From the NCBI GenBank assembly GCA_036852015.1, contig JAANDG010000144.1, positions 62,001-126,000 of the forward strand: a stretch of DNA of 64,000 bases, written 5' to 3'. A program made the translations under genes and the position numbers. Under the pieces are notes generated by a model. That model ran no database searches, had not been told where the DNA came from, and was given only the letters and a program-made list of their open reading frames with translations. The DNA comes from Pelodera strongyloides. Taxonomy: Eukaryota > Nematoda > Chromadorea > Rhabditida > Rhabditidae. Shown piece by piece: positions 11,501 through 31,799 of the stretch (position 1 is its first letter; every line of letters begins with the position of its first letter).

Positions 11501-12484
11501 TTTGTTACAGCGCTAATATGTTTTGAAATTTACATTTCACTTTATAAACAATTAATACGAAATGAAAAGATTTGCCTCAGTTTAAAGACTAATTGTCTGT
11601 TGTAATTTTTCTCCAGGCAGCTTTCCACGAGTATTTAACTGGAACAACTTTAAGATGATCAGACTTAATACCCAGTAACTTTTGTATTTGAGCACTTATT
11701 AGGTCGTGCTAGTATGGAAAATAAAACCCCAGACAAACAGCTGATAGTGAAAAGAGGCCTGTTTTGATCCCTTTGTTATTTCTATGGCGTTTCTTCCCAA
11801 TCGGTCTTTTCACAACATTTCGAGCTTCGAATTTAATCACATTCCTCAGTTTTATGCTTCACGTTTTAGCGACATAATGTACACATAAGTGAGCTCGAAA
11901 TTGAATACCAAGCAGTCGTCCACAAGCCTCACCTTAGCCCTAGTTATTTTTACAATACAAATTACGGACACTGTGAGTTTTAGTGACATAGGGGTCGACG
12001 AAGTACCCTACTATCTATCCTTATTCAATTATACCGGTTTTCGTTCACTTTTCCTATTATTCTATATCTACTGTATTATTGTTTTTCTTTTCAAGTGCAT
12101 TCGTTTTGCTCAAAACAAAGTACCATCGATAGCAAAGTAGTGCAAGAATTTGGAATCACAAGCGCGCTTGCTCACAGTAGCTGTTGAACATTTGCAAATC
12201 TTTTTTTTTTAATTGCAAGAATGTGAACTCCAACATTTGTTTTCACATATATTTTCTCTGTTTATTCAGTGAACAGGAATTCCAATAGTGCAAAACTAAG
12301 CAGAACATTGCTTTTTTGCGCTCGTTAATGATTCAAACATTTGCAATATCGTTACGAGATCTAGCTTCTTTTAGTTCCCGTAGTGATCGTCTTTCTTATT
12401 TACAGTGCCAAAAGTGTGTTTAGAATTCTTGCAAATTTTTCATTTCCCGCTTTGTTAACTAAAAATATTCTCTATGCATTTCAG
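8571..12484. other. long stretch without a supportable gene
   Basis: Several ORFs of 60-98 codons occur, but none has paired splice sites or a recognisable domain. A GC-richer patch near 9475-9560 and another near 10100-10200 interrupt AT-rich DNA. A (TG)n microsatellite lies at about 11242-11304. An exon of the gene ending at 8150 may lie near 8690-8760. Confidence 0.4.
11242..11304. repeat. imperfect (TG)n microsatellite
   Basis: Alternating TG/CG/TA dinucleotides over about 60 bases. It creates spurious Cys/Val-rich reading frames. Confidence 0.85.
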
Positions 12485-13078
12485 ATGACAACACTGGTGC
12501 TGAAGTATATTTGTTTTCTGATGTTGTGTTCCATCGCCAATGGTTATATCTGGTCCTCAGAAAAGGTCGAAAGAAGTCACCCACATGAGATACTCTACTG
12601 TCCCGTTGGGGTTGTCTACCCAGGAGATAACATGCGATGGGTAAGTTCCGATCTTACCTTCGAAACCAATCCGACAATAATTGAAAATCTGAATGAATGT
12701 CTGCGATCTTATTTTACGTTTTGGGAATTGATTCTAGTGGAATTTTCTTTCATTGTTTTGCCCGCATATTCACACATTTCCAAGGGGTTAAATCGTGATT
12801 TGAGAAAGTGAAAGAGATATTTCAAAAATATGTTTTTCGAAGCTTTCTATACTAAATTCCCCCATTGTTCAGCTTCCACAAACGCAATGCAGACAAAGGT
12901 GTTGTCTGGGATTCATCGACACAAAACTCTATGTTGGATGCGACTCGTGTGATGTGAGTTCTTTTTGTTTGCTTCTTTAAAAATGACTTATTGTTCGATT
13001 TCCCCCCATATCTTCTAGCGGTGGTCATACGTACTGCTCAAGCTCTGTAGGAAACGGACTAACCAGCACCAACCATAA
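12485..13078 (+). CDS. secreted Cys-rich peptide precursor (98 aa)
   Basis: Three exons with phase 0 at each junction: 12485-12640, 12873-12953, 13019-13078 (TAA). The N-terminus is a textbook signal peptide (MTTLVLKYICFLMLCSIANG). The mature part has one Cys in LYCPVG, a cluster QCRQRCC, then GCDSC and a last Cys near the basic end (LCRKRTNQ), giving eight Cys in all. The basic tail and Cys density suggest a disulphide-stabilised extracellular peptide, for example an antimicrobial, protease-inhibitor or signalling type. I do not recognise the family. The Met is chosen because it opens the signal peptide; a longer frame upstream lacks one. Confidence 0.65.
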
Positions 13079-14433
13079 TTCGGCCAAATATCATTATGAA
13101 TACCCTTCCAAACGAACAATGAGAAGAGAACTATCTGTCACAGTAACTGTAATCATTGGGTATTTGAAGCTTGAACAGGGTTAGATCTAACATCCTATTG
13201 TAAATAACTCCAAGGGTGTTTTATCTAACCAGACCCCATTTGAACAGGGCTCCGCCAACTACTTCAACCCGATGCCTCGATATTCCCGCAGTGCCTCCAC
13301 ATCTCTGCCTCACTTCTGGAGTGGCTTTCTCATCTTGGTCACTCACTTCCTTTACATTTGTTTATAGTTTACATTCACTCCCTTATCAACTGTGACGACC
13401 CAATACGAGTACCGTCTTTAAATCGCTTTATAATCACCACGAAAGGAAGAACCATTTAAACCATGCCCTTTTCTGATTACGGTGCTTCTTTTGTTAACTT
13501 TTTTCTTTTGTCAATCATTTGATGTCAAAATAATTTTTTTTCTTAAGCTCTCCTTTTTTTTATTTTTAAAACAATCTGATAATTGCATAATATTACACTT
13601 TTTTCAGATATGCCTTTTATCTTATGCCTTATGTTTTGTATGTGCCTCATGTATGCTCAACAGGTTGTGGAACTTTGTGATAAAAATGTGTTCCAATAAA
13701 ATATTTTCTAGTTTTGATTCCATTACCCTTAGCTTACTTATAATTTCTGGGTGCGGAAAACAAAGCTATTGCTTCAGTGCATACGAAATTGTTTCAAAAC
13801 TTTTTTATTTCTACTCTGCGGATATAGACATTTGTTATTGCTGACACAATGAAAAGTTGGGGAAATAAAATGAATAATATATATCTGATACATTCGCATA
13901 TCATTTGGTCTATTGGTTGTCTGCTGTTTCTTAACTGGCAAAGTGAATTCATCTAGTAAACTAAGCAGACAACCATGTATTGGAATGTAAACTACTAACT
14001 ATCACATGTACACAACGCGACAAACATCACAACGACTTTGACGAGAGAGCGTGAGGGGACGGAGAAACAAAACATAATAAGAGAAAGAATCAATCAATAC
14101 TATCAAATCAGAACTATTGACGTGGTGCGCAAGGTGAGCTTCTGAGTGGTCAGAAAGTAGTGGCGAGAAGTGGATAAAAGAAATGAACAAACTATGTAAT
14201 ATATAAAATCTCTGAAACGTCCTATCACTACTAAGAGACAGGGAATGTGTGTGTAAATATCACAATCAACTATTTATCAGTAAAACACTAATTACACAAC
14301 TCTCCTACACGAACGACGAATAACGGAATTATACAAAGTTGACGGACGGCAACGATGGGCGTCAGATCAATAAATGGGAATTTTAAAGGGTTGCATACAG
14401 AAAGAGGCTGAGACCGGTGGAAGGTGCTAAGAC
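13079..14433. other. intergenic, convergent 3' regions
   Basis: Lies between the end of the Cys-rich peptide gene and the stop of the minus-strand V-ATPase gene, so it should hold both 3' UTRs. An AATAAA-like GGAAATAAAATG occurs at about 13860. The ORF near 13482-13844 is a low-complexity Phe/Leu/Ser frame with no splice logic. Confidence 0.5.
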
Positions 14434-22610
<8,177 letters not shown>

Positions 22611-24228
22611 TTTTTACTTCAAGTTTGTAACCTGGAATACAACATTCAAATAAATGGTGCAATGCAATTTTCCAGAAAGATCTCAAATTGAGCAAATAAC
22701 TCCGAGTGCAAAATAAGTCTAGATAAAACCACATTCATGTTTCGTCAGTTATGCGCATGGTAATAAATGTGCGATATTTACTAGAATAGTCGAGGAAATT
22801 CTATTATATTTAGGTAAACAGAACAGAGCAGTTGCAGAAATAATTTGTAGCTATGTGAAGCTGTGAATGAGAGGGCCATACTCGAGTGCGCATCAAGCTT
22901 GCTTTTATACCGCTGAATTTACAGCATTTGCATAAAGTGCGGATTATGTAAATGCAGCTACTAAAGTCAAAAGATCAAATGGTAATACGGGTGGTAGCGA
23001 CATGGGTGGTCTTTTACAACGAAAACCTAGAGTAGAGCATATTTTAAACTTTACGAGAAAAATTATTTGTGAAGCAATCATAAGTATGAACAGAAGCTAA
23101 TTACAGGGAAGATATCATAAAAAAGAAAATAATAACGCAAAATTTAAGCTAGGACAGTAAAGGGGCGAATCAATGTTTCTCTCATGCCCGGCAAATATAA
23201 TTGAGTCCCTTACGTAGTTACGCTACAAACTACAGCTTCACTGGGAATGCATGGCTAAAAATGGATCAGTGAGACACATTCAGGCAATTGAGCAGGAGGT
23301 ACGGCTCAAAATTAGAAGGCACTACCAATTCTAATATGAACGCTGAGGGTAAATACAACCACAAGCGGCAAGAAGAAGAATATGTGAAAACGGCAAGTTG
23401 AGTGATATAAATAGAAACTACAACAAACCTTTGCAAACACTAACATAAGTAAGGCAAACATTGCTACGAAATATGCTAATCATCGTTACTCTAGAAGTGA
23501 GAAACAAATACTCTCAGGCATACTTTGACAAATTCGTTCAAAAACGTGATAATACACTTTATGCAGCTATGCGTATTCTTCTTCACTTAGGCTAATATGC
23601 TATTTAGTATAACTTAAACAACAACCACAAAACCCGAGTACTGCCTATGAGTTGGTGTTGTGTTGGTTGATTGTGCCATGTCCTTTCTTTCCCTTCAATA
23701 CACCACATTTTGGAACGAAGACCAATGACCGAGGGGCGGCCTTGCAATCGCGGCGGGACCACTGGTCCGTCTATTTTTCTACCGTAACCCGCAAAATATT
23801 TTATTAATTATCTTTGTTTACGGGCTATTACATATATTGTTATTTATATTTTCATAATCAGCGACATTGAGTTGACCAAACGAATGAGTCAGGATCTTAT
23901 TTGCTTGAGCTTTAAATGCATTAATTTGGTAAAGGTGTATGCATCGGTACAAACGAGTATGTGATCAGACTTGCATGCAATTTGCATAAATTAGATATTA
24001 GTGTTCGGGTTTTTGCTACTGGCAATTGTTGGAAGTTATGCTTGGACATATTACGGCACATCTAATTCATGAAAAAATGTTCATGCAACCATTCTGCTGT
24101 ACGTATACGCTTACTTTGAAGTTCATTCATAGGAATCGTGTCATAATTCAAAATAACATAACACACAATCGTAATATTGTTTATTAAAGTCTTATTACAG
24201 TATTTACTGAGAACGACAATAACGGAAA
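22611..24228. other. V-ATPase upstream region; no gene seen
   Basis: Lies upstream of the V-ATPase start and downstream of the minus-strand lustrin/CX gene, so it should contain the V-ATPase promoter and 5' UTR. A CCAG acceptor-like site precedes the start codon by about 22 bases on the minus strand. It could mark a 5'-UTR intron or trans-splice site. A short GC-rich patch occurs near 23730-23765. Confidence 0.4.
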
Positions 24229-27200
24229 TTAAGTAATAAATATGGATAAATTGATTAGCATAATTACGACGACGTGGTGAAATACTCCGCTAGCACTTCC
24301 GGACCATGGATTTCGCGGTGGCCTGAATTAACGTTTGAAAATTACGCAAATTCCTACTTTTTCGTGCTACGTTCATTGTGGGATTGTATCGTTATACTTC
24401 TGACACATTAGGCGTAATCGAAACAGTTATGATACTCCTCAACGAAGAATTTCCTCACCTGTATTGTGGTTTTCTGGTAAATAGTTGCTCGTTCCTACAA
24501 CATTCTAGGCCACAGCAGAATTCAACGTAGCGCTGACATCTTAATATATAATTATTTATTCAGACTTCAATATGTTAAGGTGTTTTCATTTTTTTGCATA
24601 TATTTAGTCTATTAAGAAAGCCATCAAGTTATGCTGCGAAAAACTTACTGATAGTAAATATGGTTAATCTGGGTTCCAGGCATGGGATATTGTTGTTCTT
24701 CGTAATGTAACTGCGACTTTTCCTTGGCATCCAATTCGAATCGACAAGTATCCCTTGTTTCCAAGTAATAACGATTGTCCTGAACAAAAAAATGATTGTC
24801 CTCATGGAGTCACTGGCGCTAGACTGGCTTAACAATTAGGGGAAAACAAAGACCAAATGAGAATGAATCAAACATACCAGTTTATAGTATCGATTTCCAA
24901 ACCAATAGCTTCTGCGGTATCGATCAAGGTAAATGCGGTCATTGAACATCTAAACAAAGCCAATTTTCTGCTAATAACTCGGCGAAGAAGCTTGATGACT
25001 ATGTGTTACAACGTGAACTTCTGCCGGTCTATAGCAAATCACCTTAATTTTCCACGTAGTAAATCCTTGTGTGATCGTGCGCGTCAGTAAATTATAGATT
25101 TCTTCGTTTGTTTTGTTATTTCCATCGGTGGCGTATGTCCCAGACATACTACTGAAAAGTTGGTTTGCAAGAGATAGTTCAAGAAAGTTGGAAAACAATT
25201 AATTTAAATTTCGCTTTAAGAAAAACGCGGTAAAAGTGAATTCACCTTGTTCTGGTGGCATTCGAAGGGGGCCACTGGTGCACGGGATACTGCCTGAATA
25301 ATTGCTTACTATACCAACTAACTATTCAAAACAACCTTTTTTTCAACCATGGTAGGCTTCTCATGCATGGCTCACTATTCAAGCACAGTACTTTCACACA
25401 GTAAGCTCATCTTTATCGATTCTCACCTTCTTTGTCGGGAGCCATGTCCGTGATAAGAGTCAACTACTCCAAATATGAAGAATATTAAGAGGAATGGGGA
25501 CTGGTGTAATAATGTCATTCACTGCAATTTCGGATTTGTAAGTTTTATTTCGAGAACACATAGGTACGACCTAGCGTAGACGGCAAGAGATTAACAATAT
25601 GTTTAGCAGCAGATGAAAACCTTTTTCATACTTCATCAGTAAAAGAATTGACGAAAGACACAGCGCGAGGAAGATCTGTACCAATGTCATATGCAAATGC
25701 AATGGGTGGCTTGAGCACGTGCATGGGACAGGAATAGTGTGTGTTGTCTTCATGAGCAAACATACCCCGCGGACCGGAAATCAATAGGGAAAAACAATCT
25801 TCTCTCCGGTGCACATAATATATTTCTTCAGAAGCGTTATCAGAAGAAGCATAAATAGGAGTGTTTGTGTTCCAAATGGTCAGTTTGTTATTCCAATACA
25901 TGCTAGCGGATTACTCACCATAGCAATGCATAACCCTGTAATTGGTTGATGGTAGCTGCATATATTTTCTATGTGACATACACAGCTATGACACCATAAC
26001 GATTGGTTGTAAAGGTCATCGTTGCTTAATAGTGAACATCGTATTTTCTTGCATGCAAATGTAAAGGTCATCGTTGCTTAATAGGGAACATCGTATTTTC
26101 TTGCGGCTTGTATAAAAATATAACACTTCAGTAAACAAACTGGTAATGTAGTACACTTTATTATGCAAGTAAACATTATTAACATGCGTGGAATTTTTCA
26201 CATGATGAGGTAATAAAAATGAAAGACTATCGACAAGGATAAACAAAAAAAGGTTTGAACCTAACAACTGGCGGTTAATCCATAGGATGTGGTCTAGAAT
26301 AATTATTAATACCTAATAGTACTCATTTATGATTATTTACTTGTAGAGAAACCCGATCGAAGAGTGCATGGAGCGTGCGACTTTATTGCGCTGAAAATAG
26401 AAATCATTATTGACTATTATGCGACTTTTCATGTTATGCCTGGTCATCGAAATATCTTTTGAGAGAAAATAAGAACTAACAACTAACTTGGCATATAAAA
26501 CTTGTCATTGTACGGCCATCCGTCCCTGATCTGTTGCATTAAGAATGTTTGTGCAAGTTGTCGTTTATCTTCTTGTGGCATTGTCTCCGACATTGGCATT
26601 TGCTTCGATTCGGCAAAGCTCGTTGACTGAAACAGGGAACACAATCATCACAAAGAACTTCTTTTTAGATCCAAATATAGTTGCACCTAGTGTTATTGAT
26701 GTATGTTTTCTCTCACCGGTGAACTTCCGGCGGTCACTTCCGGATTGCTAACGGCAAATTCAGTGTCAGCTTGTACTAGGTCTGCATCCTCCATCTCCAT
26801 AGCCTTCTGAGGCATTTCAATTGTTTTGGAAGCATGCACACGAGCGCGGGCGCGGAATGGTTCGTCGGTGAATTCTTCACGCTGTAAACGTTTACAAATG
26901 AAATGCCCACATCAAGAGATACGTGGAAACATCAATGATCAGTAAATACATACGTTCGCGGTGTCACATACCAAAAACTCTTCGTTCACGGAACATGCAC
27001 ATAATATAGATAGATAAAGAAACCTCTGTGGTTGTTCTTTGAGTGGTCATGGCTGTGGTGGTAGGCTCTTCCGTCATTTCCTCCGTGGTTGTGGTTCTTT
27101 CCGTCGTAGTCGTAGCTTCGGTCGTCGTAGGCGTTGTCCTTTGAGTAGTGCTCCTTCTAGTTGCTGGTCTAGCAACCTCAAAACTCCGGTCTCTGATTCT

Positions 27201-30200
27201 TTCATTGCTGTTTAGCTGCTCCATGTGGTTCTGAACAATATACAGTAACCAGCAATGCATCACAATGCACTTCACAGTTTATTTATGTTACAATTAAGTG
27301 GAAAATATGTACCTTTTTCACCTTAGTGGGCCTGGGTTGCTCGAAATCACTGTCTTCTTCAATAAACTCCGTCCTGGACTGTTCCGAAGACTGTTCAATT
27401 GCTCTCATAACTGAAGTCGCAGAGCTTCCCTCATTCAACTTCACCTGTTTTAGAACCTAAATGAAAATGAAACTGGGCGACTCCGGCATAACTTTCCCTT
27501 GTACGCCCGATAAGATTATCAGAAGGAACACTCTCGAATGTGTAGACAAAGCACATAAATGTGAAATCTCGAATTCACCTTTCTGGACGGCTTCATAGCG
27601 ATGGAAATTGACTTGGGCATGTACTGGATCTGATCGGAGACGAACGAATTTGCTCTAATCACTGGACGTTCTGTGGTGGTTGACAATTGAGCGTTTGAGT
27701 CAATGGAGACCTGGAAGATATTAATAAGTTGTATCGATTGGGTGTATACATGTTTAGATGGTTCAAAAAAAAACTTACTTGACGTAGCTTGGTCTTCTTC
27801 TTCTTTTTAAGCACTCGCTTGTTTTTGTTCGTCGACTCCGAGCTCTTCTGATTTAAGAAATCAGATGCCGTTTCGTAACGCTCACAACAGATTGATCGTT
27901 TCAAACCTCCGTAACAGAATTGTTGACGCTGAAACATCGAATTTATAATTAACTTATTTCCTAACGTTATCCGTACTAAAGACAAAGCAAGTGTTGGATG
28001 CTATTTGATCTTAAGCTTGCGCAGGTAGTCTTCTTGGCCAACGGACGATGTAAGAACAGCATCCTATATAAAACCCAGAATTCAAGGGCGAGCACAGCGA
28101 TATAGCGATTGAGAGATATTAGAGAAGACTTACTCCAGGGCATCGTTTTCTGCTATTGCAGATAACTTTCTCCCCTCTGTCGTTGAGAACTCCAAGGGCG
28201 TTAGATGGACATTCTAGCTCATCCTCCCAACGAGGAGTTTGTTCCACCTGCAAATAGTATATTCAACTATGTAAACAATCTTCAGTAGATTTCTGAATTC
28301 CGCTCGTTATGTTTTCTCGTGCAAATACGCAGCCATCTTTGAAGGGGATTGAAGTTGTGCTATTCCCGGCGAATATGAATGACCTTGATCAATATGCTGC
28401 ACTCACTGTTTGATTTTATTTCTTTGTTGTCAATACTGATCTTTCACGTTTTCGGGGAGGCGCTTACTGGATTTTGGCGCAAACGCAAAATGAAGCTGAT
28501 TATGTGATTAATAAATCTAGAATTCCAAGGTTCAATTGACGGTCGGCAAAAAGAGTTAGCTTAACAGCAGAGCTCAAATAGATGATTAGTTTAACAGCAG
28601 TGCTCAAATAGATGTAAGAGGTTCTCATAAAATATATACACTGTAAGTGTAGGACGAAATTATTGGGTCCGTTAAGGCAGTATTGTACCTACTTTGGGAA
28701 ATTTGCATATGACACGCATGCACTAATGTATCCTATGTAAATTAAGTGCCGGAAGCTTCGGACGGGCACCAAAAATTTGCATAGGAAATACGTATTGTAT
28801 GCAAATTCCGCAAAGTAGGTACAATACTGTTTTAAGAAGAATTACACGTCCAAACGTGTATAAATGCACACCTCTCTTGGTTTCTGTACGGGTTTCTCTC
28901 TGGGTTTCTCTTTCGGTTTCTCTGTTACCTCGCTGGTCTTCTCGCAGCAAATATAGTGGTGTCCAGTGTCGGAGCACACCATTGAAGGCTAAAATATCAA
29001 CGGCGCTGACATACTGAATGATCAGTTGGATTATTCTACTATTATCATTTTGCCCTGAAAAACGTTTGTATGTTGCACTTTGGTCTTTCCTTGTTTAACT
29101 TTGATTGCAATTCTTCAACTTATAAGCTATGACTCGTGTTTATCGATAGGAACATGCTAATAACATACCGAAGGACAACTTCTGGTCCGGGGACTGCACT
29201 GCAATGGCATTCCATTTGATCCAAGAACTGTTAGGTAAGGCTTCTGACAAGAAGGCTGATTGTCCGGAGTTGGTTCGTTCGAAGGACAGCAAACATAATT
29301 CATGCCGGTAAAGAAGCAGGCATGCTCCATTCCACAAACCACACGCTGCGAAGAACCTGAACCACATGCTGTATCGGTTAAGAACTTGGGTAACACCGGT
29401 CTCATCCAGTTATAAAAAAAAATTTTAATTGGTTCATCAGCATGATCGAAGTTATAAAAAATGTTGTATCATAATCACCCGGGGGCCCCCATTCGAAGCA
29501 GTCATGATTGCATCAGACCCTATCAATATATGTTCCACTAACCAGGAAGACATTGTATCAACCTCCCAATGTTGTCTCTTTTGGGCGGTTGTCCATTGGG
29601 GCATTGTGGTAGTTGTGCTGAAAACAAAAACCCTTTGTTTTGGGTGTCGGGTATAATTCACCGAAACACAAGATATTACTATCGTTGACTTCGAAGGGCC
29701 GTATGGCTGCAATGTGCTCCGCTCTTCTCATGTGTAATTCCATAAGCATGGCGCCAACGAAACGAGCATTAATTTGCTCTCTCCATGTTTGATCTCTCGC
29801 AGAAAATCGATAAATGCTTCAAATAATTCAGATCATGTTTTTGTCCAGTTTTTTTTCTAGCTGGCTAGTTTACGATATTATATTAGTGGCGCGCACTTTA
29901 TCATTTTTAAGGATGGTGAAACTGTCTCGAATTAGTGAAAGTGGGTCGCTGATGTTCGACAGAGCGAAAACTGCTGCATGGGCAAGTGAAAGTGGAATTA
30001 CGGGTTATATTGTGCAAGATAAGTTTGAAGGAAAAAAGGAGCATAATATTCCAAAGGGCTCAATATTCGCATGTCGTTTCCGTTAATATCACATAGTTAA
30101 AAGCTAAAGGGAATCATAGTGTAGTCAATTGACAAGATAAAGAATATTCGGCAAGAATCAACAATAAATGAGGTAGATAAAAACAACCACAGATGAAAGA

Positions 30201-30320
30201 CAAATCTAAAGCGACTGAATGAACACGACACTGCGAGATTTATATCATGTAAAAAGTTGACATACCTGCACTTGAATCAAGGATGAGCAGTAATAACGCT
30301 GCCAGCCATGCCAACGTCAT
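24229..30320 (-). CDS. secreted lustrin-repeat / Thr-rich / CX-like protein (about 780 aa)
   Basis: Twenty exons, high to low: 30320-30266, 29617-29563, 29400-29169, 28988-28872, 28247-28134, 27928-27779, 27710-27579, 27456-27313, 27230-27024, 26881-26717, 26626-26502, 26439-26341, 25902-25682, 25463-25427, 25293-25246, 25151-25043, 24949-24878, 24779-24649, 24494-24459, 24322-24229. Phases match throughout. Residues 1-18 are a signal peptide ([18 protein letters not shown]). Residues 20-205 hold lustrin-type repeats: [23 protein letters not shown] plus [17 protein letters not shown] plus SICCE. Then come a Lys run, polar linkers and a Thr-rich mucin-like part (about 350-400). The C-terminal half is Tyr/Trp/Asn-rich ([22 protein letters not shown]) and recalls the nematode CX module. 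Likely extracellular matrix or cuticle. Exons after 26717 depend on strong donors (GTGAGA at 26716) but the donor at 25681 and the last two exons are less certain; the part could be a separate gene. Confidence 0.65.
26009..26104. repeat. 44-bp direct repeat, period 52
   Basis: GTAAAGGTCATCGTTGCTTA begins at 26009 and again at 26061; copies run to 26052 and 26104 and differ at one base. The repeat lies in an intron of the lustrin/CX gene. Confidence 0.85.
28556..28615. repeat. 30-bp tandem duplication
   Basis: Two adjacent 30-base units, 28556-28585 and 28586-28615, share TTAACAGCAG and GCTCAAATAGATG and differ at three positions. Intronic in the lustrin/CX gene, just before a foldback element. 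Confidence 0.85.
28676..28831. mobile_element. short foldback element with ~35-bp inverted repeats
   Basis: GCAGTATTGTACCTACTTTG on the left is matched in inverted orientation by CAAAGTAGGTACAATACTGT on the right, with further arm similarity around AATTTGCATA. The spacer is about 80 bases. It sits 40 bases downstream, on the coding strand, of the exon 28988-28872, inside an intron. Confidence 0.7.
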
Positions 30321-31235
30321 CGTTGAGTAATTACTCTGCCTCAGTACAATCGAGTGAAGTATAATAGTGTAGTGTCCTATAGAGTTTCTGGATGTAGGTC
30401 GGGTCGAGCTGGGGATCTCGTTATCACCCGTACTATCAGCCAACACTAGGAGCCGACTATATCAAGCGAGGGATCACCCTGGACGCGAGACCGCGAAGGG
30501 GATATAGGATAAGATGAACAAGATATAGACCCAGGTTGGAACCACGCCCACGACAATACGTACAGTCAAACGATGAAAACTAGAAGGAAGGTACTAGCCG
30601 TGAGAAAAGAACAAAAGAATGCGAGTCCAGAGAATGACAACTGCTGCAGCAATACAGAAACGGTATTATATCATAACGAGCGCCTTTTTAAGGTTTTCAT
30701 GGATAAACAATCCGTTGAATTTCGACGGGACAGCGGCTGTTGAACCATCATGTTCTGAGACGGTGCGAACTGTAATCCGCACAACTCAGCCAACGAAAAA
30801 CAATTGGAACTTTAAATTCGACCTTACAGTTAAACCTTAAATCTCCTCACCATGCCTCTGGAAAAATAGTTTTTATGTTTCCCTGAAAGGGGCAGTAAAC
30901 ATATTTACATATTTTTGGGGATAATATTTCGTAAAATACTCGCGATCAGGCATGGAAAAACCACAAGGCTTCTTCACACATGTTTATGGTAATAGAATAA
31001 TCCAAATGTGGTTACGAGATCGTTTTGTGGTCTGGTTCAAATTTTTGGGCCGGGGGTACGTGTTTCGAATAGAAGCCATTTCGCCAGGGAATTCATTTTT
31101 CGACCATTACTACTCTTTTTCCTTTTTATTTGCGTGCATAAAAATGCACAAAAATAATACGTTATGCGTCTTATGTTTTTCACGTATCCGAATCATTCGC
31201 ATCACAGAAAGGGGGAACCCCCTCTTCACATAACA
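30321..31235. other. upstream of lustrin/CX gene; no gene seen
   Basis: Probably holds the promoter and 5' UTR of the minus-strand secreted protein gene. Small plus-strand ORFs near 30619 and 30952 have no supporting splice sites or motifs. Confidence 0.4.
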
Positions 31236-31307
31236 TCCGTTGTGGTCTAGTGGTTAGGATTTGTGGCTCTCACCCACAAGGCCGGGGTTCGATTCCCCGC
31301 AACGGAA
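31236..31307 (+). tRNA. tRNA-Glu (CTC)
   Basis: Seven-base acceptor stem TCCGTTG / CAACGGA with discriminator A, D-arm with TCTAGTGGTTAGGA, anticodon stem TGTGG/CCACA enclosing CTCTCAC (anticodon CTC), and T-arm CGGGG-TTCGATT-CCCCG. Intron-less, 72 nt, with a short T run about five bases downstream that could end Pol III transcription. Confidence 0.95.
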
Positions 31308-31570
31308 TTCCTTTTGCGCAGCTAGAAATATCTTACATCTGCAGTTGTAAGAAAAAACCACCATACTGTTCAAAGAAATTTATTAACATCAAATGGCGAA
31401 TTACATGATTACCGGGTTATCAGGGGAGGATTATTAGTATGAGGTAGTTACTGATTGTTAATGAGATCAATAAACGTAAGTGGGTCGAAACACATTTCAT
31501 TGCTAGCATGCGATAAATGGGAAATGAGAGAGGTGAGTACTAAATTGAGGAAACCCCAGAACAATTGTTA

Positions 31571-31799
31571 GGGCGCGTTTAAGATGGCCGAAAGAAAAAA
31601 AAAATGCGTTTTCGGCCGTTTAGGTTGGGCGAAAAGAAAACTTTTGAAAGACAATGCAAAAACAAGAGACGCAGACAAAACCCGAAAAAAATTACTGTAT
31701 TTTTTCATTTTCCCTTAGTATTAAAAATTTTCTTTTCGGCCAACCTGAACGGCCGAAAACGCATTTTTTTTCTTTCTTTCGGCCATCTTAAACGCGCCC
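31571..31799. mobile_element. foldback MITE with ~80-bp inverted repeats and TA flanks
   Basis: Left end GGGCGCGTTTAAGATGGCCG and right end its inverted copy, with arms of about 80 bases that also share TGCGTTTTCGGCCGTT. The ends are flanked by TA on each side, compatible with a Tc1/mariner-type target duplication. It is non-coding and present in duplication unit A only, so it inserted after the duplication or was lost from B. Confidence 0.8.

Noticed and set aside
25632..25681. Longer form of lustrin/CX exon 13 using the GTATGA donor at 25631
   Set aside because: The frame stays open, but the phase then forces a stop in exon 25151-25043; the GTACAG donor at 25681 keeps the frame open to 24229. 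It could still be a minor isoform.
26545..26751. Plus-strand ORF with a signal-peptide-like start ([20 protein letters not shown])
   Set aside because: It is the exact reverse of a well-phased minus-strand exon (26626-26502) of the lustrin/CX gene and has no downstream plus-strand exon.
29440..29540. Possible extra exon in the lustrin gene (contains GGGGGCCCCC)
   Set aside because: It breaks phase with the next exon; using the donor at 29562 joins the flanking exons in frame and completes a lustrin-type Cys pattern.
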